Shown: in pieces, positions 23,701-34,100 of the stretch | Layout: each line of letters begins with the position of its first letter | How positions within the stretch are numbered: the first letter of the stretch is position 1 | Origin: Macrostomum hystrix | Lineage: Eukaryota > Platyhelminthes > Macrostomidae | Assembly (NCBI GenBank): GCA_950097015.1 | Contig: CATNEN010000009.1 | Location: 1,722,898-1,786,897 of the forward strand | DNA length: 64,000 nucleotides | Direction of reading: 5' to 3' | Notes under the pieces: generated by a model | The model's database searches: none | Seen by the model: the letters and a program-made list of their open reading frames with translations, nothing else | Told to the model about the DNA's origin: nothing | Made by a program: the position numbers and the translations under genes

Positions 23701-25188
23701 ACGGAATTGGTTAAGCGGCTCTGCTTGTATTGCTTTGACCTACCGCTTCTAAAAGACGAATTGTATTTGCAACTCGTGATGCAAACCATTCCTTCGTCTA
23801 AGTTAAAGCTGACACCAAAGGAGCGAAAGTCCAAGTTTAAGTGCTCATCACCTAAGTTTTTATGCTCAACGCATTCAAGCTCGTCAACGATTTCAGCCGG
23901 CAGCCAGCAACCACGGGTATCAGAGTCTGACCTTCCTGCATCCATTCAGTCTTCATGGCAGTTGTTTTCTCTGGTTTCACCTCTATTTCTGCCTTCTGAT
24001 TTGGCTTTGTCGTTTGTTGAGTATTATCTTAGCGAGCAAATCAAGAGCAATAATGCGCTTATCGCAAAGTTTGCTACCTTTTGTCAAACTTGCCTACAAA
24101 AAACTCGCGAATTCGGTGGTCGATCGCAGCCTCCTTCATCGCTGGAAGTAAACTCAATGCTTCTGAGACAGCCGTTCTCCGTTTCCGATCCTTTCAGCGT
24201 TCCTGTATCACTTCTCGGCAAGCCTTACAAGGTGGTCGGATTTCATGGCTCATCGACGGTCGCTGATCTCTGCAAATCAGCCATTTCCGCCTTTGAGCTA
24301 CCCATAACAAAGAATGTTGCCTTCTCATTGTACATAAAAGACAACCAGTCATTTGTGTATCTTGACCCTACCTGGAAAGTTTGTGATGTTTTGAGCAAAT
24401 GCGACAACGGAGTCAGCAACAGCACGTTTGAAGACGTCAGAGCAAGCCCAGCTTCGATTGCGCATTCACCAGGCCGGGATCGACCAAGTCGTGCTCCAGT
24501 CGACTTTTATTTACGATGTCGTTCCTATCAGCTAAGCATGTTTGATACTGAGCTCACGGAATTTGAATTAGAAGCAGTTGTTTACCAGATTCAGTTTGAT
24601 CTTCTTGTCAGTTACTATCCTGTAGATGGGGTGACCCTTCTAATCACCATAGCGCACCTTTGCCAAGCTCTGAAAGGCAACTACAGAAATATCGTTCACA
24701 AGGATCAGACTCTTGGCCTTTTAATCAAGCAGTTGTTTCCGCTTGTTGTAACTCACGAGGAGGACAGAGTCATGCACCTGAAGCTTATGCTTTTAGAGCA
24801 ATGGGGTGCTAATTGCTCCAAAAGCAAGTTGACTTGTCTTCGAAACTACATCAGTTCTCTTTCTGGACAGGAGCATCTGGGAGCCAGGTTTTTCCCTTGC
24901 CGCTGCGTTGACTTTGATCTTTATCGAGGTACCGATTTACTATTGGCTGTATCTGAGCAGGCGATTCATATTTTTGATGCAGGCGAGCAGAGTGTGATCG
25001 AGCAGATTAACCTTGTCGACCTAGTTGCCTTCGGTGGGCAGAACTACAATTTCTTTCTGGTTACCAGCCTGCTGAAATCTTCTAACTACAGAAAAATGCA
25101 GTTTACATTCGCTTCGCCTCTGGATATTATGGAATGCAGTCAAATTGTCTGCGACTATCTTAAAGCGGTGGATGCTGGAGCTCGCTGA
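20725..25188 (+). CDS. PLEKHH/MAX-1 family protein: two PH domains, MyTH4, FERM
   Basis: A single uninterrupted 1487-codon ORF. The N-terminal about 110 residues are helical and coiled-coil-like. A long Ser-rich low-complexity region follows. PH domain 1 is at about residues 677-776 (GFVNKLSGKFKVWRRFWCIL, ending in LWYYAMVGSI). PH domain 2 is at about 788-896 (LLYKGWLKR...KLYCRLYGHFLVYY). MyTH4 is at about 930-1148 and FERM at about 1155-1485. This PH-PH-MyTH4-FERM order is that of PLEKHH1-3 and nematode MAX-1. Those are peripheral membrane adaptors; MAX-1 acts in netrin/UNC-5-dependent axon guidance. Length matches the family. The chosen ATG at 20725 starts the open frame and is followed at once by the helical region. 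The gene has no introns, unlike its multi-exon neighbours, and its codons are less GC-biased than those of the formin. Both facts are discussed under findings. Confidence 0.9.
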   Translation: MSELGNPELSVGSDPLGQLNADERLVVAALTQELHELEASYCDLLHNAPGAFLILTRRLRLLRSTIETRLEFIQLNPNNVRLHRLSLYRSSLLQLDSQVLSLSEAINRELQAVNYQKAHETLLPGTHPLGKSLSRNSYSETDLNDPKRLLSVSAGPKEASNSSGTTNSDFRKSYSSPRSLECYSSLSETYENFILNNANLDTVKISCDSSSSSSSSRITSTDASVSGVTPSSNLGTSSPALASTSEDLERGAVAMQEFYISPGTTYFQMESPSVSMTVPSAGFVESNAAMNKPAPPKVRINRKQFLQTSTDTQPYMDSSASNGSSRSVAAPTLQPASTQSGQTLYSLPAEVACSGSGVKRAQGESASEAPYECIGGTDEYEPNLRHQVFGRPRVHPPYLLKHQLSEESCVRPVLDLSEGNLSSSFERTLLHTEPAVREHRKAMLKPGHLRKGMQDRPLLGSASKSCRDNLSEPNTPMQDKIPAQVSAAAPLKLRSSEERVLLGASSNSDTSAKHVPDSPDILASSKTKQIASRQAMIPGSLNSSIQVLSSIKGLLKADLARRVHEAIVGASERKQEIKALAAALPIYSCVKGSARLVQLHPIDLQFDNSECESSEYDNAFQVDPNGRSVMSESAVSASSVSMDYYLPPDDSSVAGDSANAAVLLTAGPSQSCPLPDSKVIKNGFVNKLSGKFKVWRRFWCILTTHSLLFYPAKPGAKQKAQLCVSLKDIESVSRSCLHDYGIDVKVQGSEKSLYLSCDSTSERSLWYYAMVGSIKRHNSELIVQRNSGRLLYKGWLKRVKCGNSKKLYCRLYGHFLVYYKRHTDSVPTGSKDLSNCIISEAFGGSSSESDGDYSEVTSPNRTIAVRSKGKEPVYFICTDEAEFVRWRHLLTQLACRIEPQSVAEILPVPKSPTPKLSRKVMPRRQSWLNSPFSTHLAHLMGEDFHGNFWHSDQPLDAPLSKIPSDLNNSALLLFQLILLYIYPSADSNPIEKTELVKRLCLYCFDLPLLKDELYLQLVMQTIPSSKLKLTPKERKSKFKCSSPKFLCSTHSSSSTISAGSQQPRVSESDLPASIQSSWQLFSLVSPLFLPSDLALSFVEYYLSEQIKSNNALIAKFATFCQTCLQKTREFGGRSQPPSSLEVNSMLLRQPFSVSDPFSVPVSLLGKPYKVVGFHGSSTVADLCKSAISAFELPITKNVAFSLYIKDNQSFVYLDPTWKVCDVLSKCDNGVSNSTFEDVRASPASIAHSPGRDRPSRAPVDFYLRCRSYQLSMFDTELTEFELEAVVYQIQFDLLVSYYPVDGVTLLITIAHLCQALKGNYRNIVHKDQTLGLLIKQLFPLVVTHEEDRVMHLKLMLLEQWGANCSKSKLTCLRNYISSLSGQEHLGARFFPCRCVDFDLYRGTDLLLAVSEQAIHIFDAGEQSVIEQINLVDLVAFGGQNYNFFLVTSLLKSSNYRKMQFTFASPLDIMECSQIVCDYLKAVDAGAR

Positions 25189-28100
25189 CAGCTAAATATC
25201 TGCTGTCCACACGGGCTGAGCTTAAACTCTACAACATATGATTGCTTTGTGGTGTGTTTCAGTGACGAGCGTTTTTTTAATTAGAGATGCTTGTTCTTCC
25301 GATTATTCGACTCAACAGAACTCCATGAAATTCAGTAAGGCATTATTATAAATTTCCTTGCAATAGGAGAGTATTATGGTTCTTTTTGACTTTTTGATGT
25401 AACTACGAGCGTACAGGTAGTTCTTGTTTCTTTGCTGAGCTACAAATAAGCAGCCAACAAGAAAGTTTCGTGTCTGTGTTATCTTCAGTATATTTCCAGG
25501 ATATATTAAGCTGTTAGAATTTATCCGAGCCTTTGCTTGACATCATCAGTATGCTATTTACGTGCGTTTGTGCCTTTCCCTGGATTCATCATGCACTTGC
25601 ATGCTAGTGTTTTTTCAATCGGCATCATATAGGCTTGCTTTTGATAGAAGAAATATATATTATAATTGATCTTAATTGATTTCGCTTTTGATCTTATCTA
25701 TTCTCTAGTGTAATGTCGCATGCTTCGTACAGTACATCACATTTTACACATTATAGTTGCCATTGCCGTATGTGAACACTTCCTTTAATGCGCCTTCTTT
25801 TGTCGCCCCCAGATCTCAGCATATTTTTGTTTAATAATTTGTATGCTATCATACTTTACTTAACTAGTGTACATTTCTGTAGCCGAATTTATTCTACGAT
25901 GAACCAGATGCAATTGTCTACCTTATAATTTTCGTCTCAGACTTTTTATCTTCTTTTAGAATATGAATAGCTTACGCAACTAAAATGGAGCAGTCGTTTA
26001 GAGCAGGGTGGATTTAGATCGAGTTGATGTATGCACGACATGTGAGGCCTCATGAGCTAATAAATTATTCATAACTCAGCCGGGTACGTGCCACGTGCTC
26101 GCCCATGCTGTTACTATGGTGACCGAGAAGATTTTTTTTAAGAAAGTGCATGCCTTCAATCATTTTTAATTTTTTGCATATTCGCATTCGCAGGCTGCTC
26201 TGGGATCATCACGAATGATCTTAACCCTCTCTGCAGGCTTAGTAGATTAAGTGACTGACTTATCCCACTAAGGATTGAAGGCGCTATCCTGCCTGCACTG
26301 TCAAACTGAAACCTTCGAGATAAGCTGGAAAGTTCAGGTTGCATCGGAGATTTCGCGACAGTGGCAGCACGGAACTAGTTTTGTTGACTTGTAAGTTATC
26401 TCCTTATCTATCTGGGCTCAGTGGTACAGAGCCGCGTTTTTCTCACTGATAGACCTGTGCGCAATTCCTACCCGAAGCCAAAAATTGTGAGAGCTGTCTG
26501 TAGACTGAAAAGACTGTAAAGAATTGTCTAAAGTGGCTTGAATCGATTGAAGCCTGGTTTCAACCCTGCTGTTGCGTACACAGCAGAGGCGAAGCGGAAT
26601 TGTCGTGCTCTCCGGCAAATGCCATGCCTCCGATTTTGTTCTGCGCCGTTTTAAGTATGCTGCTGCACTTGATAAGTGTGCGCTCCTGATCAAGTTAGTT
26701 CAGCCCGCACATCAGGCATCGATTGTTTGAAATCCTTAACTAGCCAAAACTTTCGTGGTCACCTAACTAGCTGTAGGCCTAGGCCAATTGCTTTGCCTTC
26801 CGAGACTCCTTGAATTTTCTCTTCATCGAGGCGAGAAAGGATCTTGGTGTGACCTGCCGGCCTGTTAACTAAAGTTATTCTATTTTTAGCCATCAAGTTT
26901 CTGCCTCGCAAATGCTCGATTCACAGAATCCAGATTGGACAGAATATAAAATAACTTCCCTTACCATATTGTCAATTCTCTTGTAATTCCTGACGAGATT
27001 GAATCCTAAGTCAGCCAGTGGGAAATTAGAGATGATGGCTTAAGAGAGAAGGAACTTCTTTCACTCTCTTCTATGAAGCGCAACGCTTGGAATAAGGATT
27101 TAATTTAGTAGTATTGAAGCTTCTTGCTCAGCAAAGTGTTGAGGAAGAGCTCTTTGTCGAATTGGCAGCTTGGAGTTGATGTCAGAACTCAAAGTGCAGC
27201 CTCGGAGTGGGTATTGTGAGTCCAGTTGAACTTGGCAGGTGATCTCATCACCTGAAATGCTAATAATAAATTCGTGCTGCCCAAATCGCAATTCTTCGGA
27301 GCCACATACTTTTCTGACGTCATTCCTCGTTTAGCACAAGTAGCTCGTAGTTAGTTCGGTGGTACAAACCAAGCAAAAATCACGTCTTTCTCTTTAATTT
27401 AATTTTTCAATGAAGGATTTGATTATCATTAAAACAGCTGTCTCTGGTCCTAAACTCCACGTTTGATTGCACTCTGCTTAGCGCTGGTCTTGGATTTCTG
27501 GTTAATTTCCTTAGCTGCTCCGCATTCTAAAGCCTCAATCAATCATCCCGTGATGAATGGCGCGCCGCGCTGCCTCCCGCAGTCAGAGGCGCAGCTTGCC
27601 GGCCCACCTTGCAGCATTTGCCTATGTCCGAAACTTGAGACACAACCGACCTTTGCTTCGTCTACAGTCCCTATAGCTAGCCTGGCCCAGGCTGTTGTTT
27701 CATTCCTAGGGCCACTTCTCGGGCACGGGTGACCCGGATCATAATTGATGACTATTTTTTGCAACGCCGCTTTCCTCTTGAAAGACAGGCACAGGTCGGC
27801 ATGCCCGCCTGGCCACTGCGTTCGCGGTCTTGATACTCATAAAAATTTGCTGGCTCGGATAGTGCCGCCCGGTGGATTTCAGCAATGCGAAACGGTGGCC
27901 TTTTCTCAGGCCGTTAGTAATAATCCCACGCTCCCATTTCTCCTAAAGATCTCTCGGTCCGGGATTCAATTAGGGCTAGGGTCTAAAAACGCTAATCCGG
28001 TACATAGGCTGGGTCATAATTCCGAGCGCTACTATGAAATCCCAACACTCTCGCCTTCGCCCATCTCTTCCTCTCGCCGGTTTCCCCTCTCCATTTCTCC

Positions 28101-31100
28101 TTGGTCTTTTCCTCCTTGGGTCTGTCTCCCTCAGCGTTTTCCCGCTTGGTCTCTCGCCCTCGCCAGCCTCGAGGAAAGGTGTGCGCGACCAGCAAGTAGG
28201 TATCGATCCGCAGCCCTGCCTCCGCTGCCTCTCTGCCCCACTCTCGCTTGCGTTTCTTGTCCCTAAAACTGCTGCGGTGAATTCCTCCGTGTGGTCTCTA
28301 AGCCAGCGTGTCTGCATTTTCTCCCTTAGCCGAGCAGACACGGGCCATTAGAGGCCAAGTGGGCGGGGCAAACACGCTGTTGGCTCTTAGCACAATGCGC
28401 ACTGGGTGATTAAAGTTGCCAGTTAAAATTTGGGGGTGGCTTTTAGGAAGCCCAAACTGGATAAATATAGTTGCAAAATTCATCGGCCCCAGCACAGGCT
28501 GTGTGCAATTCCGAGATCTGCTAGAGTAGTCATTTACCTTCTCTTGAAAGGTTACTCTTCCTTCGTACCTTCTCTTCTTCAGACATCAGTCTCTCCTGGA
28601 GCTGAGCGGAGTCTGGCTTAGGTGGCGGGCCAGGATTCTTGTGAAATTTGCTTTCGCCTTTACGCATATTGAGTGACAGTCGGTGCCAGTGGCAGGGGAG
28701 TTCGCCTAGAATGATCGCTGGAAGTTTACTCCCCCATGACGCTTGCACTGCTAGGTCAATGGCCCTCCTAAACCTATGCAGTTGGTTTTAAAGCTGCGTG
28801 TGCAGCTTTTATCAATTGATGGGTTATCTTGAGTACTACCACTTAATATATTCATATTAATAGCTTCGATCTTCATCGAGCTTTGTAGTGCATTGTCCCT
28901 TGCCTACAAGCAGTATTGGACTGAGCGTACTGACAGCTCTTAGATAAGTTAGTTAAGCAGTTGGCATTTCCTTTAGTTGTGCAGTGCGTGACTCGGCCAG
29001 CAGACGAGAAAGTTAGCGTCTCAACTGCAAGTGCCGGCTGAAGTTTCACTAAAGGCGCTACTATTTTAGTCGGTCCCTGTCCCCGCCTATGCTTATTCGA
29101 ATTGCTAATGCTCCCTCAGGCTTTTCCTGGTATAAACACCGGCTTGGCCCTGCGGACCACCCGAGGAGGCCAAAATGTAGGCTGTTTCTCTCCAGCTAGT
29201 ATCGGCATTTCCTAATACATTTACATTGCCGTCTCATTCCGCAAGCTTCAGTAGCTGCACTACTTTTTCGGATCTGTCACTGGCAGACGCAGAGTGCTGC
29301 GAATAATTTTCCTCTTTTCATCCCCCTGCTTCGTGCGAGTCCTCCAGTTTTTTTGCTGGCGCGTCTGAGGCGTCAGAAGACAGACCGATTGACAATGGCA
29401 CAAAAGCCCTACGGAACTTTGCGAGATCAGGTCCGAAACGGTGTTTTGTGTAAGTGCGTGCTATCCGTGCTTCTGTGATTTGTGCCTGCGGACCGATTCC
29501 GCCCAGATTTATCATCCCTTTAATTCCCAGTTTCTGTCCAGCTGCCTGGAAGGTGTGTCGCACTGGTCCTGTCAGCAATTTTCAAAAGGAACCAGCTTTC
29601 TTTTTGTATTTTATCATGCTGTATCGTGTATATTTCCCGACGGCCCGCGAGTTGCGTTTAGTTCAATTAATCCGGAACTTCTAAAATTCCTGGGTGCACT
29701 TTTTCGCTCCCCATTTCTCCCCTGCCACAACTGAGTGCGCGCAGTTCCTATTTCTGTTTCTTTTTTGCACCGGTCTGGCAGGGCTAGGTCGGAATTGGGG
29801 GCAGGCCGATGAGAGGAGCTGGGCGGACCATTGGGACTGGCGCCCACTGTCCTTGGCAGTGTCGGTGACTCCGGCCCAATCTTTTCTCCTAATTCACCCG
29901 AGCCCTCGCGGATGAATTTTGTCCATCCCTCATGCCGGCGCCCCGCCTGACCTGAATTTCCCACTGGCCTTTGCGTTTTCTTCAATCAGCCTTGCCTTGG
30001 CTGACACGACATGACCTGGGCTTTCGCATTAGCTAAACTGCCCTACACGTCTGGTAGCTGATAATGAGACACTTGGCTACTAGCTTGTATGCCTGGCATT
30101 TGTTTCAGCAACAGCCGCCGAGGCGGTCCGCACTGCTTTCCACAAGGTGGCTTGCACAGTCTCCCCGATGGTGACTCCCACTGTCTCCTCCATGGCTACT
30201 AATATTGTCAGCCCCATGCTGGCCCCACTGCTTTCCCCTAGGTGGGTGGTTCCACTGTCTCCTCCATGGTGACTCTCACTGTCTTCCTGTTTAGCTATTT
30301 ATTTTGCATTGCATTGCCGTTGTGCAGCTACTAACTTATTAATTAGCATCAATTATAGTTGCTTTATTTCCTATTTCCATGCCTTGAGTCTTATCCAGAA
30401 ATAAAGTTACCTAAAATAGCAGAAGTTGAGTTAGTTCCACCGATCGATACAGAAGCAGCTTCAATGGGGCTGGCTGCAGATAGTCTTCCTGTTTTTTTCT
30501 GGCTCAGTGTGAGCTGGTTTCGGCTCGTTACCGCAGATCGATGCAGGGAGCCTGCCAGGCTTTCACTCCAGCTTTGCTTTTGCATTAATCTTTCATTCAT
30601 AAGTGTCGCGCGCTTGTGAGAACAGAAGACGCTTCCCTGTGTGTTCTTGGCGCCTCTGACAGGAAATTGAGACCGCTGACAAAAAACTGAAGTCCCCACC
30701 CTGCCAGCTCTCTCAGGCCGCACTCGCCTGTCCTCTTCACGTGGGCCTTCTGGAACCACAGCGGAGTCGGTTGAGCTGGTTCAGAATGGGGCTTTCCCTG
30801 GCTTCGAGTTCAGCATTCAGTCTCGCCGAATGGCAATTGTTGGCAATTAGCTGTCTGTTTGGCCTCGCTCAGCTTCGATTCTACTACTTCTAGCAGTAGT
30901 CTGTTGTTCATATTTTTAACGGCCTGCACGGTAATTGATGGCAATTCGATTCGATAAGATCTTCCCGAGGCAATAGCGCCCTATTAGATAGTCAAAATCA
31001 GACTATCTGATTCTCAGATTTAGCTAGGCAGTGTATTGCTTTGTTTCGACTGCGAAGCCTGGAATAAGTCTTTAATTTCGGTCAGTGGCCTTTTGCCCCC

Positions 31101-31118
31101 GCAGCCAAGCAGCCGCAG
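25189..31118. other. Intergenic DNA, no gene recognised
   Basis: Mixed composition. Several medium ORFs lie on both strands (for example 27745-28266 + and 27976-28341 -). They overlap each other and show no domain, signal peptide or splice logic, so I treat them as non-coding. A degenerate repeat built on CCACTGTCTCCTCCATGG lies at about 30120-30290. The 3' part (about 30800-31106) presumably holds the formin 5' UTR and an upstream intron, ending at an acceptor CCCCGCAG just before 31107. Confidence 0.45.
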
Positions 31119-34100
31119 ATGTCAATCAGGGAGCGCAAGAAGGGCTCCGGCACCGTCAGCAGTGCGTCGAGCAGCACTGGAGGCCTCGGCGGCCTTCTGT
31201 TTCGTCGCGGCAGCTCGTCGTCGGAGTCAAGTGCAGCGGCAGCTGTGGCCATGGAGAAGCAGCAGAAACGGCAGCAGCAGCAGCAGCAGCAGGAGCATCA
31301 GCAGCAGTCGATCATGCAGCTGCAGCCAATGAGCCAGGACGAGCTGGATTCCGCCCTGGCCGACATGATTCAGGACCTGAACCTGGACGCGCGCTCCTTC
31401 CAGAACAAAGACTACCGCGCACTGGCCGTCATGCTTCACAACTACAAGGAGCACAAGAGCAGCGCTGAGACCGACTTCGCCACCTGCCTGGCCCTGCTGA
31501 AGCGACTCGCCGGGCGGCCCGACGGCCCTTCACCTGACGAAGCCGACAAGGGCGCCTCCCAGCTGCGCATGCACATGTCCACGCTGACCATCACGGATGT
31601 GCGTCGCTTCGCCGACGCTGGCGGACTTCGGGCGCTCGGCCAACTGCTGGAGTACTGCGCCCGCTCCGTGGTGCTGGCGGCCGGCGAGCAGGGCAAGGAG
31701 GTGCGCCAGGATGCCAGATGGGTTGGGTTGGGCAAGGTATCCCATGATCCCAGATGGGTTGGGTTGGGCAAGGTGTCCCAGGATCCCAGATGGGTTGGGT
31801 TGGGCAAGGTGTCCCAGGATCCCAGATGGGTTGGGTTGGGCAAGGTGTCCCATGATCCCAGATGGGTTGGGTCGGGCAAGGTGTCCCAGGATCCCAGATG
31901 GGTTGGGTTGGGCAAGGTGTCCCAGGATCCCAGATGGGTTGGGTTGGGCAAGGTGTCCCAGGATCCCAGATGGGTTGGGTTGGGCAAGGTGTCCCAGGAT
32001 CCCAAATGGGATGGGAAAGGATTGCGCAGGTGTTTATAAAGGATGAGATGGAGACAGAAGTGAGCTAGCAACTTAGATATCTCAGATCCCATAGATTTTC
32101 CCCATTTTAATATATGCAAAATTGTATACCTGCTCAGCCACAAATGTTCTCTAATCCCTGATCGACTCAACCCACCACGCCAGGCCGGGCATTGGCGCAA
32201 GGCCTGCCTCAACACCCTGCTGAGCCTGCGGAAGTTCTGCGACAACAGGTGCGGCATGACTCACCTGCTGCAGCACGAGCCCCGGACCGTGTCCACCATT
32301 GTGGAGTCGCTGGGCATTGTGCCTTTCCTGCCGCCTAGCGAGTACCAGCTGGCCAGCTGCATCTTCGAGCTGCTGTCCTCCTTTCTCTTCTTCTACAAGA
32401 GCGAGCACGAGGAGCTGGCCAAGGCTCAGGTTGGTTCAAAAGTTATGGCTGACCAATAATCATCCCAGATCCCCACACCTGACCAACAATCATCCCAGAT
32501 CCTCACACCTGACCATCAATCATCCCAGATACTCACACCTGACCAACAATCATCCCAGATCCTCACACCTGACCATCAATCATCCCAGATACTCACACCT
32601 GACCATCAATCATCCCAGATACTCACACCTGACCATCAATCATCCCAGATACTCACACCTGACCAACAATCATCCCAGATCCTCACACCTGACCAACAAT
32701 TATCCAGTTCCTCACACCTGACCAACAATCATCCCAGATACTCACACCTGACCAACAATCATCCCAGATCCTCACACCTGACCAACAATTATCCAGTTCC
32801 TCACACCTGACCAACAATCATCCCAGATACTCACACCTGACCAACAATCATCCCAAATCCTCACACCTGACCAAAAATTATCCAGTTCCTCACACCTGAC
32901 CAATAATCATCCCAGATACTCACACCTGACCAATAATCATCCCACATCCTCACACCTGACCAACAATCATCCCAGATACTCACACCTTACCAACAATCAT
33001 CCCAGATCCTCACACCTGACCAACAATCATCCAAGATACTCACACCTGACCAACAATCATCCCACATCCTCACACCTGACCGAATGTTATCCCGAACCTT
33101 CTTTCCTGTCCAGGTGGAGAACGCCAACACGATTGTCCTGCGTGCCTTCAGCACCTCTCGCGGCTTCATCGCTTCCGAAGGCTCCTCGGGTGCCGCCAGC
33201 GTCGTCGGCGGAGTCGTCGGCAGTTCGAGCGCTGCCAGCGCCTTCGGATCCGGCGGCGGTCGCTTCTTTCAGATCCGCAACACACTGGACAAGGCCTGCG
33301 CCCTTCTCAGCCGGCCGGATGTGGGCACGGAGATCCGGCTGCGAGCCTACGACCTACTGCGCGACTGCCTGCTGTTTGTCAACACCCTGCTGGACACCTG
33401 CGAGGGCGTCCACCATCGCATGGCGGTGCGCACAGAGCTCTGGGGCTTCGGTGGCCTTCGCGCCCGCTGGCAGCTGCTGGGCCGCCTCACGCGAGATGCG
33501 CCGGACCGCCAGTGCAGGACTCAATTCGAGGTCTTCCAGGTAACTGAAGCCTTGGAAATGGCCTCACGATATCCCCTATTTAGATCCCAGATATCCCTTA
33601 CCTTTCCTAATCAAGTTATAGCTTCTCTGAAATCAGCTTCTCAGATCCCAGTCTATCCCATATTCTCAGATCCTAGTTTATCCCATATTCTCATCTCCCA
33701 GTTTATCCCATATGCTCAGATCCCAGTGTATCCCATATTCTCAGATCCTAGTTTATCCCATATTCTCACATCCCAATCTATCCCATACCTCCCTACTCAG
33801 ATCCCATTGTCTCTGACATCCCTATTTGCAAGCGCAGGCCTCCAAAACCCCGCACCTGCGCCCCCCCACCGCCTGCTTCCAGGAGCAGGCAGACCAGGAC
33901 ACCCTGGAGATCAGCGATCGCTTTGAGGCCGCTGCCGCCGACTACGCGGAGTTCAGCGAGCCGGGCCGCCTGTTCGAGCTGCTGCTCCGCACGGTGCAGG
34001 GCACGGAGGCCGAGTGGTACTTCCGCAGCATCCTGCTGCACCTGCTGTTCGTGCCGGTGGACGAGCAGCACAAGGAGTACTTCAAGCTACTGGAGGAGCT

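Noticed and set aside
27745-28351. Overlapping ORFs of 105-173 codons on both strands.
   Set aside because: Open frames on both strands overlap and show no domain or splice signals, as expected of stop-poor GC-rich DNA.
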